Assembly (NCBI RefSeq): GCF_014646515.1
Contig: NZ_BMNK01000001.1
Coordinates: 1,002,085-1,066,084 of the forward strand
DNA length: 64,000 bases
DNA from: Nonomuraea glycinis
Lineage (GTDB): Bacteria > Actinomycetota > Actinomycetes > Streptosporangiales > Streptosporangiaceae
Reading direction: 5' to 3'
Part shown: positions 37,214 through 45,724 of the stretch, piece by piece
Position numbering within the stretch: position 1 is the first letter of the stretch
Layout of the letters: every line of letters starts with the position of its first letter
Translations under genes and position numbers: made by a program
Notes under the pieces: model-generated
What the model saw: the letters and a program-made list of their open reading frames with translations, nothing else
Told to the model about the DNA's origin: nothing
Databases searched by the model: none

Positions 37214-37681
37214 GTGCGTGTCTACATCGGTGCCGACCATGCCGGCTATGAGCTCAAGAACCACCTGGTGTCCTGGCTGAAGGAGCACGGTCACGAGGTG
37301 ACCGACTGCGGTCCCTCGGTCTATGACGCCGAGGACGACTATCCCGCCTTCTGCCTGCGCGCCGCCGAGGGTGTGGCGGGCGACCCGGGCAGCCTGGGCA
37401 TCGTCATCGGTGGCTCCGGCAACGGTGAGCAGATCTCCGCCAACAAGGTGCGCGGCATCCGGGCCGCGCTCGCCTGGAGTGAGGAGACCGCCCAGCTCGC
37501 CCGCGAGCACAACAACGCCAACGTGGTCTCCCTCGGCGCGCGCATGCACACCACCGAAGAGGCCACCGGCTTCGTCGAGGTCTTCCTCGGCACCGCGTTC
37601 TCCGGCAGCGCGCGGCACAGCCGGCGCATCGCCCAGGTGCAGGCTTACGAGACCATCGGCCAGCTTCCCTCGCTGCCCTAG
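37214..37681 (+). CDS. rpiB: Ribose-5-phosphate isomerase B
   Basis: 155 residues from GTG 37214. Opening VYIGADHAGYELKNHL and the phosphate loop GIVIGGSGNGEQISANKVRG are typical RpiB. The catalytic Cys of E. coli RpiB is Gly here, and a Glu follows (NGEQ), as in the mycobacterial enzyme that uses Glu. It interconverts ribose 5-phosphate and ribulose 5-phosphate. Its stop overlaps a small convergent ORF by four bases. Confidence 0.95.
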   Translation: MRVYIGADHAGYELKNHLVSWLKEHGHEVTDCGPSVYDAEDDYPAFCLRAAEGVAGDPGSLGIVIGGSGNGEQISANKVRGIRAALAWSEETAQLAREHNNANVVSLGARMHTTEEATGFVEVFLGTAFSGSARHSRRIAQVQAYETIGQLPSLP

Positions 37682-37824
37682 CTCCTGCGCTTGGCGTCGC
37701 GTTTGGGCATCTCGTCACGCAGGGGCCGCCTGTCGGCGGCCTCCTGCTGCTCTTTCGACGGCCGCGAGACCTCTCGCGCGCGCATCGCGGTGATCGCAGT
37801 GATCTGCAAACTCTGCAGGGCCAT
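37678..37824 (-). CDS. Small charged protein (48 residues)
   Basis: An ORF beginning MALQSLQITAITAMRAREVS and ending KRDAKRRS, very rich in Arg, Lys, Glu and Asp after residue 14. It lies 15 bases behind the Eis-like gene in the same direction and fills the gap to the rpiB stop exactly, so it may be an operon member. The ribosome binding site is weak. I recognise no family. Confidence 0.45.
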   Translation of the reverse strand: MALQSLQITAITAMRAREVSRPSKEQQEAADRRPLRDEMPKRDAKRRS

Positions 37825-37839
37825 GTCCCGGACTCTACG

Positions 37840-39069
37840 TCAGAAGACGAGGCCGGCCCATGGCCTGGGGCTCCATGACATGGCCGTGTTCAGCGCGCGG
37901 ACGGCGCCCGGCGTGTGCTCACCGAGCAGTCCGGCCCCGTGCTCCTCGATCAGGGTCCCGTCGCCCAGATAGGCGGAGCCCAGCGAGGCGGCCTTCAGCG
38001 TGATGTCGGGCTCGTCGTCGACCGGCTTGCACTCCGCGCCCGTGGTGTCGGCGCTGAGCCGCCAGCGGCGGGAGTTCCAGGGGCACGCCTCGTCCCGCAC
38101 CGCCAGCACCACGTCCACCGGGGCCGCGTAGGAGCGCGAGGTCAGCGCCTTGTCCACCTCGACCAGGCGCACCCACACGTCGTCGCTCCAGCGAGCGCGC
38201 AGCTGCCGCTGGTCGGCCACCAGCGCGAACAGCGGATCGTCCACCGGCCGGGCATGGCTGACGATCTTGCTGACCAGGTCCCGGTCGAGCACGCTGCGCC
38301 AGAGCAGCGCGTAGGCGGCCGGATCGGCGGCGAACAACTCGTTCAGCCTGAGCTCACCGGCGGGCACCCCGTCGGCGTCCCAGTCCGGCTTGATCCTGAA
38401 CAGCGCGTAACCCCGTACACCCTGGTCGTCCTCGGCGATCACCGAGCGGAGCGCGCCCGCGCCGCGCTGGTCGAACTCCTCGTCGGCCAGGATGTTGTCC
38501 CAGAACTCCGGCTTGCGCTCGTACAGGCCGGGACGCTGCGTGACGACGGCGGCGAACAGCCGCTCGAAGTCGGCGCGGGCCTCGGCCGGCTTGGCGACCC
38601 TGAGCCTCAGCGCCGGATCCACCGGTGCGTCCCTGACGAAGGCGGCGCCGCGCTTGTCGATGGTCAGCGCCATCTGGCCGGCCGCTCTGCCGTACCCGAA
38701 CCTGCCGTAGATCGGCGTCTCGGACGCGTACAGCGCCGCGACCGCCTCGCCGCGCTCGCGGATGTCGGTGAGCTGCCTGCGCATCAGCGCGGACAGCACG
38801 CCCCGGCGGCGGTGCGAGGGCAGCACGCTGACGGCCGTCACGCCCGCGACCGGGATCGGCCCGCCGGGGACCGTCATCCGGAAGCTGAAGATCGCCGTGC
38901 AGCCGACGATGGTGTCGCCGTCGAAGGCGGCCAGGGTGCGGTCGAACTCGGTCTCCCGCTTGTGCCGCTCGGACTGAACGGGATGGGGGGTCCAGGCGAA
39001 CCCCTCGGCGAGCACGTCGCCGAAGGCGGACCACTCGGCCTCGGCAACAGGACGGATGGGGTAGGTCAT
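37840..39069 (-). CDS. Eis-like N-acetyltransferase (GNAT plus SCP2 domains)
   Basis: 409 residues from ATG 39069. Tandem GNAT regions (VAGVTAVSVLPSHRRRGVLS with the RRRGVL CoA loop; a degenerate second GNAT) and a C-terminal SCP2-like domain (DVVLAVRDEACPWNSRRWRL, PDITLKAASLGSAYLG), ending in a free carboxylate Phe as in Eis, where the C-terminus is catalytic. Eis proteins acetylate several amines, including aminoglycosides and lysines. The native substrate here is unknown. Confidence 0.9.
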   Translation of the reverse strand: MTYPIRPVAEAEWSAFGDVLAEGFAWTPHPVQSERHKRETEFDRTLAAFDGDTIVGCTAIFSFRMTVPGGPIPVAGVTAVSVLPSHRRRGVLSALMRRQLTDIRERGEAVAALYASETPIYGRFGYGRAAGQMALTIDKRGAAFVRDAPVDPALRLRVAKPAEARADFERLFAAVVTQRPGLYERKPEFWDNILADEEFDQRGAGALRSVIAEDDQGVRGYALFRIKPDWDADGVPAGELRLNELFAADPAAYALLWRSVLDRDLVSKIVSHARPVDDPLFALVADQRQLRARWSDDVWVRLVEVDKALTSRSYAAPVDVVLAVRDEACPWNSRRWRLSADTTGAECKPVDDEPDITLKAASLGSAYLGDGTLIEEHGAGLLGEHTPGAVRALNTAMSWSPRPWAGLVF

Positions 39070-39101
39070 CCCTCCACGGTACGCACGGGCCAAGACGGAC
39101 G

Positions 39102-39119
39102 GCACCTGATTATCGGTGC
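39102..39119. promoter_or_regulatory. Inverted repeat between divergent genes
   Basis: GCACC and GGTGC arms flank TGATTATC in the 118-base space between the Eis-like and PP2C genes. It may be an operator for either promoter. Evidence is the symmetry only. Confidence 0.3.
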
Positions 39120-39187
39120 TTAATGATCAAGGTCTTGGTCAAGTGGGCTGCCCAAAGATGGTTCAGACCGATACAGTCAGGCGCATC

Positions 39188-40303
39188 ATGAGTTCCCGCC
39201 CGGCCCCGCTGATCCCGCCACGGCTCCGCGCGCTGCTCGTGCGGGTGCCCTTCCTGGTGCAGGCCGTACGATTCCTCCGGCGCGGGCCTCTCGCGCGTGA
39301 GCGCAACCTGCTGATCACGCTGGCCGTGTTGTCGCTGGTCACCGGCCTGCTGGCGGCGCGGGTGTCGACCGAGTGGTTCTCGCCCTCGCTGCTCATCCTG
39401 GTCACCCTGGTGGGCGGGCTGCAACTGCGGGTGCGCAACTTGATCAAGCTGCTGGCGGTGGTCGCCGTCGCGCTCGGCTACATCGCCTTCACCCTCGGCG
39501 CGGCGAGCATCGGCGTCGGGCTGATGGTGACGATCGGGTTCACCACGGTGCTCGCGGTGCTCATGGCGCGCACCCGCGGCAAGCTCGGCGTGCAGGGGCT
39601 GCGCGGCGACGCGATGCTGCTGGAGCTGCGCGACCGGCTGAGAAGCCAGGGCGAGCTGCCCGAGCTGCCCAAGGACTGGGGCGGCAAGGTGGTGCTCAAG
39701 CAGGCGGGCGGCTCCTCCTTCGGCGGCGACTTCCTGGTGTCCATGCGCGACGGCGACCAGGTGGACATCGCGCTGGTCGACGTCTCCGGCAAGGGCGTCG
39801 ACGCGGGCACCAGGGCGCTGCTGCTGTCGGGCACCTTCGGCGGGCTGCTCGGCTCGGTCGACGACTTCCTGCCCGCCTGCAACTCCTACCTGCACCGCCA
39901 GCGCGGCGACGAGGGCTTCGTGACCGCCGTGCACGTCCGGCTTCACCTGGCCACCGGCGACTACACCATCACCTCGGCGGGCCATCCTCCGGTGGTGAAG
40001 TTCGACGCCGGCACCGGCAACTGGGAGGTCGCCTCGGCCAAGGGCGTGGTCCTCGGCGTGGTGCCCGACCTGCACTGCGAGCCCGAGAGCGGCACCCTGC
40101 ACAAGGGCGACGCGCTGCTGCTCTACACCGACGGACTGATCGAGCAGCCGGGGCGCGACATCGACGCCGGGCTCGACAAGCTGCTGGGCGAGGCCGAGCG
40201 GCTGCTGCCGTCCGGATTCCGGGACGGCGCCCGTGCCCTGGTCAACGCCATGGCCTCGGGGCACAACGACGACTGCGCGCTGGTGCTCATCTGGCGCCCT
40301 TAG
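39188..40303 (+). CDS. Membrane PP2C/SpoIIE-type phosphatase
   Basis: About 371 residues. Three to four membrane segments lie in the first 125 residues (LLITLAVLSLVTGLLAAR, LLILVTLVGGLQL, LLAVVAVALGYIAFTLGAAS). The C-terminal catalytic domain has FGGDFLVSM, IALVDVSGKGVDAGTRALLL, TSAGHPPVV and LLLYTDGLIEQPGRD, with the Asp residues that bind two metals. It probably dephosphorylates a serine on an anti-sigma antagonist or similar. The start is uncertain (ATG 39158 also possible). Confidence 0.88.
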   Translation: MSSRPAPLIPPRLRALLVRVPFLVQAVRFLRRGPLARERNLLITLAVLSLVTGLLAARVSTEWFSPSLLILVTLVGGLQLRVRNLIKLLAVVAVALGYIAFTLGAASIGVGLMVTIGFTTVLAVLMARTRGKLGVQGLRGDAMLLELRDRLRSQGELPELPKDWGGKVVLKQAGGSSFGGDFLVSMRDGDQVDIALVDVSGKGVDAGTRALLLSGTFGGLLGSVDDFLPACNSYLHRQRGDEGFVTAVHVRLHLATGDYTITSAGHPPVVKFDAGTGNWEVASAKGVVLGVVPDLHCEPESGTLHKGDALLLYTDGLIEQPGRDIDAGLDKLLGEAERLLPSGFRDGARALVNAMASGHNDDCALVLIWRP

Positions 40304-40391
40304 GCATGGATTGTCCGCAAGCCGTCCAGGTGCGGAGAGTTCGACTACCCTGGGGCTGTCAAGACCCTCCGGCTGCCTGGAGCACACGTAG

Positions 40392-41696
40392 ATGGACTGG
40401 CTCTTTCTCGCGGGGATCGTCATCTTCCTCATCGGTTTGATGGTGTCCATCGCGTTGCACGAGATCGGGCATCTCGTGCCTGCCAAGATCTTCGGCGTCA
40501 GGGTGACGCAGTACATGGTCGGCTTCGGCTCGACCGCCTGGTCCCGCCGCAAGGGCGAGACGGAGTACGGCATCAAGTGGCTGCCGCTGGGCGGCTACAT
40601 CCGCATGATCGGCATGCTGCCGCCCCGGCCGGGCGACGACCCCAACAAGCTCAGGGGCAGCTCGACCGGCCCCTTCCAGGGCCTCATCGACACCGCCCGT
40701 GAGGCAGCGCAGGAAGAGGTACGACCGGGCGACGAGGACCGGGTCTTCTACCGGAAGAAGTGGTGGCAGAAGGTCATCATCATGTCCGGCGGCCCGGCGA
40801 TGAACTTCGTGCTGGCGTTCATCCTCTTCACGATCCTGCTCGTCGGCATCGGCCTGCCCACGTTCGCCCCGATCGTGTCGCCCGACACCAACACGTGCGT
40901 GATCCCGATCAGCGAGCAGCGCACCGAGTGCAAGGCCACCGACCAGCCGACCCCCGCCTCCCAGGCCGGTCTCAAGGCCGGGGACAAGCTCGTCTCCCTC
41001 GACGGCAAGAAGATCGAGACGTGGCAGGACGCCACCCAGCTCATCCGCTCCCACGGCGCGGGCGACGTCGCGCTCGGCGTCGTCCGCGACGGCAAGCCCA
41101 TGACGCTGACCGTCACGCTCATCGCCCAGGACCGGCCCAAGCCCGACGACCCCGACACCATCGAGCGCAATGTCGGCTTCCTCGGCGTCCTGCCCACCCA
41201 GGTCATGCAGACGCAGAGCGTCGGCGCGGTCTTCGGCCACATGGCGGAGCTCACCGGCAGGGTGGCGCAGTCACTGCTGAACCTGCCGGAGAAGATGGTC
41301 GGCGTCTGGCACGCCGCCTTCTCCGGTGAGAAGCGCGACCCCGAGGGCCCGGTGGGCGTCGTCGGCGCCGGGCGCATGGGCGGCGAGATCCTCGCCTCCG
41401 ACCTGACCGGGGTGCAGAAGCTCGCCGTCTTCGTCAACCTCCTGGCCGGGTTCAACCTGGCGATCGGCATGTTCAACCTGATCCCGCTGCTGCCGCTCGA
41501 CGGCGGCCACATCGCCGGCGGCCTGTGGGAGGGCATCAAGCGCGGCTACGCCCGGGTCATGCGCCGCCCCGAGCCCAACTACGTCGACATCGCCAAGGTC
41601 CTGCCGCTCACGTACGCGCTGGCGTTCGTCATGATCATCATGGCCGGGCTGCTCGTCTACGCTGACCTGATCAATCCGCTCAGGCTCACGGGCTGA
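40392..41696 (+). CDS. Site-2-type intramembrane metalloprotease (RseP/Rip1 family)
   Basis: 434 residues. HEIGH at 23-27 in the first helix binds zinc; the second site is LLPLDGGHIAGG in the third. A PDZ domain (ASQAGLKAGDKLVSLDGKKI) lies between. The enzyme cleaves membrane-anchored anti-sigma factors or similar. In most actinobacteria rip lies between dxr and ispG; here neither is adjacent, so this is a relocated or second copy. It overlaps the convergent DinB gene by 11 bases. Confidence 0.92.
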   Translation: MDWLFLAGIVIFLIGLMVSIALHEIGHLVPAKIFGVRVTQYMVGFGSTAWSRRKGETEYGIKWLPLGGYIRMIGMLPPRPGDDPNKLRGSSTGPFQGLIDTAREAAQEEVRPGDEDRVFYRKKWWQKVIIMSGGPAMNFVLAFILFTILLVGIGLPTFAPIVSPDTNTCVIPISEQRTECKATDQPTPASQAGLKAGDKLVSLDGKKIETWQDATQLIRSHGAGDVALGVVRDGKPMTLTVTLIAQDRPKPDDPDTIERNVGFLGVLPTQVMQTQSVGAVFGHMAELTGRVAQSLLNLPEKMVGVWHAAFSGEKRDPEGPVGVVGAGRMGGEILASDLTGVQKLAVFVNLLAGFNLAIGMFNLIPLLPLDGGHIAGGLWEGIKRGYARVMRRPEPNYVDIAKVLPLTYALAFVMIIMAGLLVYADLINPLRLTG

Positions 41697-42192
41697 CGTC
41701 CCCGTCCCCGGTCATCCCGTCGATCCGCTCGCGCAGCAGGTCGGCGTGGCCGTTGTGGCGGGCGTACTCTTCGAGCATGTGCATCATGATCCACCGCAGG
41801 GAGACCGCCTGACCGTTCCGCCCCCGCTTGGCGAGCCCGTCCAGCGGCACGCACCTGGCCGCCTTGCGGGCCTGCGCCACCTCCTCCCGCCACTGCGCGG
41901 ACGTCTCCGCCCAGGTGGCCGTCCCCGCCTCGGTGAACTCGGCCAGCTCGGGGTACAGGTGCGGAATGTCCTCACCGGCCAGGCGGCGCCGGAACCAGGA
42001 GCGCTCCACCTTGGCCAGGTGCCGTACGAGCGCCATCAGCGACAACGTCGACGGCGGCGCCGAGGCCAGGCGCAACTGCTCGTCGCTGAGACCCTGGCAT
42101 TTGAGCATCAGGGTCTCGCGATGCCAGTTCAGCCACTCGTCCAGCATCTCGCGCTCGCCGGCGATGTAGGCCGGATAGGGATACTCCCGCAT
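41686..42192 (-). CDS. DinB-like (DUF664) protein
   Basis: 168 residues, four-helix bundle. The first His is in LNWHRETL, a second in LVRHLAKVERSWFR, and the third region is MLEEYARHNGHADLLRERID, the metal site and signature of DUF664 members of the DinB superfamily. Relatives include mycothiol-dependent thiol transferases; the reaction here is not known. Confidence 0.88.
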   Translation of the reverse strand: MREYPYPAYIAGEREMLDEWLNWHRETLMLKCQGLSDEQLRLASAPPSTLSLMALVRHLAKVERSWFRRRLAGEDIPHLYPELAEFTEAGTATWAETSAQWREEVAQARKAARCVPLDGLAKRGRNGQAVSLRWIMMHMLEEYARHNGHADLLRERIDGMTGDGDVSP

Positions 42193-42203
42193 AGTGTCCG
42201 ATT

Positions 42204-42434
42204 ATGAACCCACTGGACGCATTGCGAGAGCTCTGCCGCGCCCTGCCCGAGACGACCGAGCGACTCAGTCACGGTGAGCCCACCTGGTTCGTCAGGGGCA
42301 AGAAGACCTTCGTCATGTACGCCGACCATCACCATGACGGCCGGCTGGGCTTCTGCGTCGAGCGCCTGCCTGCCGGTCCCTTCGGGCCAGACCCCGCTGA
42401 ATACGAAGGCGGGCCCGTCAACCCGGCGCGGTGA
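42204..42434 (+). pseudogene. Truncated MmcQ/YjbR-like gene
   Basis: 76 residues. The first ~50 match the MmcQ/YjbR family (LPETTERLSHGEPTWFVRGK, KTFVMYADHHHDGRLGFCVE). Full-length members have ~120 residues and close with a phenylalanine/proline-rich segment and a DW-containing helix, which are absent. After GPFGPDPAEY the reading ends abruptly at TGA 42432. It is probably a truncated, non-functional copy, though a shortened product cannot be excluded. Confidence 0.65.
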
Positions 42435-42460
42435 CCGAGCGGCTCAGGAAGGCGCCCGGG

Positions 42461-43426
42461 TCACTGCATGGAGATGTGTACGTGGTCGAAGTGGTTCTCG
42501 GTGACGCTGCCGCGGTTGGACATCGGGCTCCAGCCGGAGCCGTGGTTGATCCGCTGCTTCCAGATGACGTACTTGACGCCGAGCTTGTTGCGGTTCTCGA
42601 TGGTCCACGCGGCGATGCTGTCGCCGAGCGCGTTGTTGACGGCGCTGGGCAGGCTGCCGCCGGTGCTCATCATGAAGTCGCACGCCCGACCCAGGGGGTG
42701 CTCGCCGCCGCCACCCGAGCGGAAGCAGCCGACCGAGAAGGGCAGCCTGAAGTTCTTCCGCAACTGCTCGCGCATCAGCCGGGTGCGGCCGGTGATGTTG
42801 TCGGCGCCTGACGGGAGCTGGGGCGCCCAGCTGCCGTCGGAGCGGCGGCCGGTGCTGAACGGGATGAGGTCCTTGAGCTTCTTCTGGATGTCGTCGATGA
42901 CGTCCTCGGCCTCGTCACGCTGCTCGGCCACCTCGGCGGTGTCGGCGCTGATGTCGCGGGCGAGGGCCGCCGCCTCGTCGGCGGCGTTCTTCTTCTCGTC
43001 GCGCGCGTCGACCACGCCCTGAACCACGGCCGTCTGCTCGGCGGTGAGCTGCTCCAGCAGGGCCGCGGAGGCGCCGTCTGGCGGCACCACCCACGTCGGC
43101 AGCGCCATGCCGCCGTTCTGGTAACGCAGATTGGCCAGCTCGGAGACGCGCCCCCGAGCGGCGGTGAGCGCCTCCTCGGCGGTGGCGAGCCGCTTCTCGG
43201 CCACCTCGGCGGCCTGCTTGGCCTTGGCCAGCTCGACCCGCTTGAGATTGTACCGCTCGATGAGCTTGTCGACCTTTTGGTTCAGCCCTTTAAGCTCCTT
43301 GCGGAGCTGGGCCTCGGTCGGTTTGGGCTCGGCGCCGGCCGCGGACGACACGGTCGCGGGAATGAAGATCACCGCCGCTGCGGTGATGACGCCGATGGCA
43401 AGGTGCGCGGGGGACGCTGCCGCCAC
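42461..43426 (-). CDS. Secreted coiled-coil protein with M15-like C-terminal wall-peptidase fold
   Basis: 321 residues from GTG 43426. A signal peptide (IGVITAAAVIFIPATVSSAA) leads to two long coiled-coil stretches (~40-95 and ~120-185), then a domain with GGGGEHPLGRACDFMMSTGG and ENHFDHVHISMQ, whose H-D-H pattern resembles the zinc site of D-Ala-D-Ala carboxypeptidase-like (M15/VanY, ARB_07466-type) folds. It is probably a cell-wall remodelling or lysis factor. Its mRNA carries a c-di-AMP riboswitch, consistent with that role. Confidence 0.8.
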   Translation of the reverse strand: MAAASPAHLAIGVITAAAVIFIPATVSSAAGAEPKPTEAQLRKELKGLNQKVDKLIERYNLKRVELAKAKQAAEVAEKRLATAEEALTAARGRVSELANLRYQNGGMALPTWVVPPDGASAALLEQLTAEQTAVVQGVVDARDEKKNAADEAAALARDISADTAEVAEQRDEAEDVIDDIQKKLKDLIPFSTGRRSDGSWAPQLPSGADNITGRTRLMREQLRKNFRLPFSVGCFRSGGGGEHPLGRACDFMMSTGGSLPSAVNNALGDSIAAWTIENRNKLGVKYVIWKQRINHGSGWSPMSNRGSVTENHFDHVHISMQ

Positions 43427-43435
43427 GAACGGGTT

Positions 43436-43585
43436 CCTCTCCCTCTGCCGGCCGGGTTAGCTGACGGGTTCGGGTCAGAGAGCTCTCCCTACCACCGAAG
43501 TGGATGCACCCCAAGTGCGGTGGGTCCCCGGCTCCAGGCGATTCGCCCGGATTAGGCGTGGCACGGCGTTACGGTCGTGCCCCAA
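43436..43585 (-). ncRNA. c-di-AMP riboswitch (ydaO/yuaA type)
   Basis: On the minus strand, just before the secreted coiled-coil gene, I read the conserved blocks CGCCTAATCCGGGCGAATCG, CACTTGGGGTGCATCC, GGTGGTAGGG and CCCGAACCCGTCAGCTAACC followed by CGG. These are the diagnostic blocks of the actinobacterial ydaO/yuaA riboswitch, which binds c-di-AMP and usually turns off cell-wall hydrolase genes such as rpf and NlpC/P60. Exact ends are approximate. The ribosome binding site (AGAGGAAC) follows within ten bases. Confidence 0.92.
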
Positions 43586-43634
43586 GGGATATTAGTGGTA
43601 GATCCCGAGTAACGCGACTCCAATCGGAAATCAA

Positions 43635-44714
43635 TCAGTGATCTACCTGTGATCGAAGCATCCGCGCGGCCTCTTCGGGGAGCACGTCGTTGACGAAGGC
43701 GCCCATGGCCGACTCCGATCCTGCCAGGAACTTCAGCTTGCCGGGCGCCCGCCGGATGCTGAACAACTCCAGGTGCAGATAGCCCAGCTCACGCTCCTGC
43801 CGCACCGGCGCCTGATGCCAGGCCGAGATGTACGGCATCGCGACGTCGAACAGGCCGTCCAGGGCCCGCAGCACCGAGGTGTAGAGCGGCGCGAACGCGG
43901 ACCGCTCGGCCTCCGACAGCGCGGCCAGGTCCGGCACCTGCCGGTGCGGGTAGAGGTGCACCTCGAACGGCCAGCGGGCGGCGGCGGGCACGAAGGCCGT
44001 CCACAGCTCGTTGGCGGCCACCACCCGGGGCCCCTTCCGCTCGGCGTCCAGCACGTCGGCGTACAGGTTGCGGCCCTGATGGCGCTCGGCGTAACGCCGG
44101 GCGGCGGCCAGTTGCAGCTTGGTCCTGGGCGTCACGTACGGGTAGGCGTAGATCTGGCCGTGCGGGTGAAAGAGCGTGATGCCGATCTCCTCGCCGCGGT
44201 TCTCGAAGCAGAAGACCTGCTCCACGCCCTCGATCGCGGACAGCTCCGCCGTGCGGTCCGCCCAGGCCTCCATGACTAGTTCGACCTGCTCGTCGGAGAG
44301 CCGGGAGAAGGAGGAGGAGTGCTCGGCGGTGAAGCACACCACTTCGCACCGCCCCGCGCCCGGACGAACCTCACTAAGTCCGCCCGCTTCCTCGTAAGAC
44401 CCGAAATTTCCGGAAAAAGACGGAAAGCGGTTCTCGAACACCACCACGTCATAGTCGTTCGCCGGGACCTCCGACGACCGCGTCTCGGACGACGGGCAGA
44501 GCGGGCACTCGTCGGCCGGAGGCAGGAACGTACGCGTCTGCCGGTGCCCCGCCATCGCGATCCACTCTTCGGTCAGCGGGTCGTAGCGCAGCTCGGACGC
44601 CACCGGCCGCGGTCCGAGGGGCCGCCGGTCGATCGCGCTTCGATCGGCGTCGTCGCGCCGATCGAAGTAGATCAGTTCCCGGCCGTCGGCCAGATGGGTG
44701 ATGGTGCGCTTCAC
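43635..44714 (-). CDS. galT: Galactose-1-phosphate uridylyltransferase
   Basis: 359 residues from GTG 44714. The catalytic HPHGQ motif is in FHPHGQIYAYPY (H183, H185). Zinc ligands include Cys70 and Cys73 (CPLC), and WPFEVHLYPHRQ supplies later ligands. It moves UMP between glucose-1-P and galactose-1-P in the Leloir pathway. GTG overlaps the stop of the DeoR regulator (GTGA). No galK or galE follows. Confidence 0.95.
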   Translation of the reverse strand: MKRTITHLADGRELIYFDRRDDADRSAIDRRPLGPRPVASELRYDPLTEEWIAMAGHRQTRTFLPPADECPLCPSSETRSSEVPANDYDVVVFENRFPSFSGNFGSYEEAGGLSEVRPGAGRCEVVCFTAEHSSSFSRLSDEQVELVMEAWADRTAELSAIEGVEQVFCFENRGEEIGITLFHPHGQIYAYPYVTPRTKLQLAAARRYAERHQGRNLYADVLDAERKGPRVVAANELWTAFVPAAARWPFEVHLYPHRQVPDLAALSEAERSAFAPLYTSVLRALDGLFDVAMPYISAWHQAPVRQERELGYLHLELFSIRRAPGKLKFLAGSESAMGAFVNDVLPEEAARMLRSQVDH

Positions 44715-45490
44715 TGAGAGCCCTCCGCGATGATCAGTTCGCCGACCCGTTCGGCCAGCTCCATACGTGCGTCCTCGGGCAGCCCCGCGTCGCTGATGAC
44801 CACGTCGGCCTCGGTCAGCTCGGCGATGGTGCTGATGCCGATCGTGTTCCACTTGGTGTGGTCGGCCGGCACGACCAGCCGGTGCGCGGCGGTCACCAGC
44901 TCCCTGTCGGTCTCGGACTCGAGCAGGTTGGGCGTGGTGTACCCGGCCCGCACACTCATCCCGTGCACGCCTAGGAAGAGCGTGTCCACGTGCAGCCGGC
45001 GGATCGCCGCCACGGCCACGGGGCCGACCAGCGCGTCGGAGGGCGTACGGACGCCGCCGGTGAGCACCACCGTGCGGTCGGCGCGGGGGTTGCGGTGGAA
45101 GACGTCGGCGACCGGGACCGAGTTGGTGATCACTGTGAGCTCGGGCACCCCGATCAGGTGCTGGGCCAGCGCCCACGTCGTGGTGCCCGCCGAGAGCGCG
45201 ACCGCGGTGCCCGGCCGCACGAGCCGGGCGGCGCGGCGGGCGATCAGCTCCTTCTCCGGCTGCTGGCGGGCGGACTTGGCGGTGAACCCGGGCTCCTCGG
45301 TGGAGCCGGGGCCGAGCGCCGTCGCGCCGCCGTGCACCTTCTCCAGCAGCCCCCGCTCGGCGAGCACCTCGAGGTCGCGGCGGATGGTCATGTCGGAGAC
45401 GCCGAGCTCGCGTACGAGATCGGCCACCCGGACGCCGCCGGCGCCGCGGACGCGTTCGAGAATCGCCTGCTGTCGCTGCTGTGCGAGCAC
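44711..45490 (-). CDS. DeoR-family transcriptional regulator
   Basis: 259 residues from GTG 45490, which has AAGGAG seven bases upstream; an ATG at 45520 would place that motif inside the gene. HTH: VRVADLVRELGVSDMTIRRD, then the wing LLEKVHGGA. The effector domain is the DeoR sugar-phosphate fold (SAGTTTWALAQHL, LTGGVRTPSDALVGPVA). It is coupled to galT and probably represses the pair until a galactose-derived phosphate is present. CCAACA and TGTTGG arms at 45504 and 45536 could be its operator. Confidence 0.92.
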   Translation of the reverse strand: MLAQQRQQAILERVRGAGGVRVADLVRELGVSDMTIRRDLEVLAERGLLEKVHGGATALGPGSTEEPGFTAKSARQQPEKELIARRAARLVRPGTAVALSAGTTTWALAQHLIGVPELTVITNSVPVADVFHRNPRADRTVVLTGGVRTPSDALVGPVAVAAIRRLHVDTLFLGVHGMSVRAGYTTPNLLESETDRELVTAAHRLVVPADHTKWNTIGISTIAELTEADVVISDAGLPEDARMELAERVGELIIAEGSQ

Positions 45491-45503
45491 GCCCCCGCTC
45501 CTT

Positions 45504-45541
45504 CCAACAGATTCCACCAAATTATGACACGCATATGTTGG
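45504..45541. promoter_or_regulatory. Promoter and possible DeoR operator
   Basis: CCAACA (45504-45509) and TGTTGG (45536-45541) flank a CATAAT -10-like element on the minus strand. They stand directly before the DeoR start. Confidence 0.4.
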
Positions 45542-45637
45542 GGAATGTTAGGTCATCGCATGGGCTTGTGCTCCACCGGCCCAGGGGAGACGTTGAGGAC
45601 GGCAAACCGTACCCAAGGTCTTGGAGGGAATGAGCCC

Positions 45638-45715
45638 ATGGCCAGGCGCGCCCGCAAGGGCAAGGCACGCAGGAAGAGGAAGGCCAACCACGGCAAGCGT
45701 CCCACCGCGCGCTGA
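45638..45715 (+). CDS. 50S ribosomal protein bL37
   Basis: 25 residues, beginning MARRARKGKARRKRKANHGK and ending in RPTAR. Extremely basic, with the conserved KANHGKRP motif of the actinobacteria-specific ribosomal protein bL37 first seen in mycobacterial 50S structures. GGAGGG lies nine bases before ATG 45638. It is easily missed by length cut-offs. Confidence 0.85.
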   Translation: MARRARKGKARRKRKANHGKRPTAR

Positions 45716-45724
45716 CGGTCCGAG

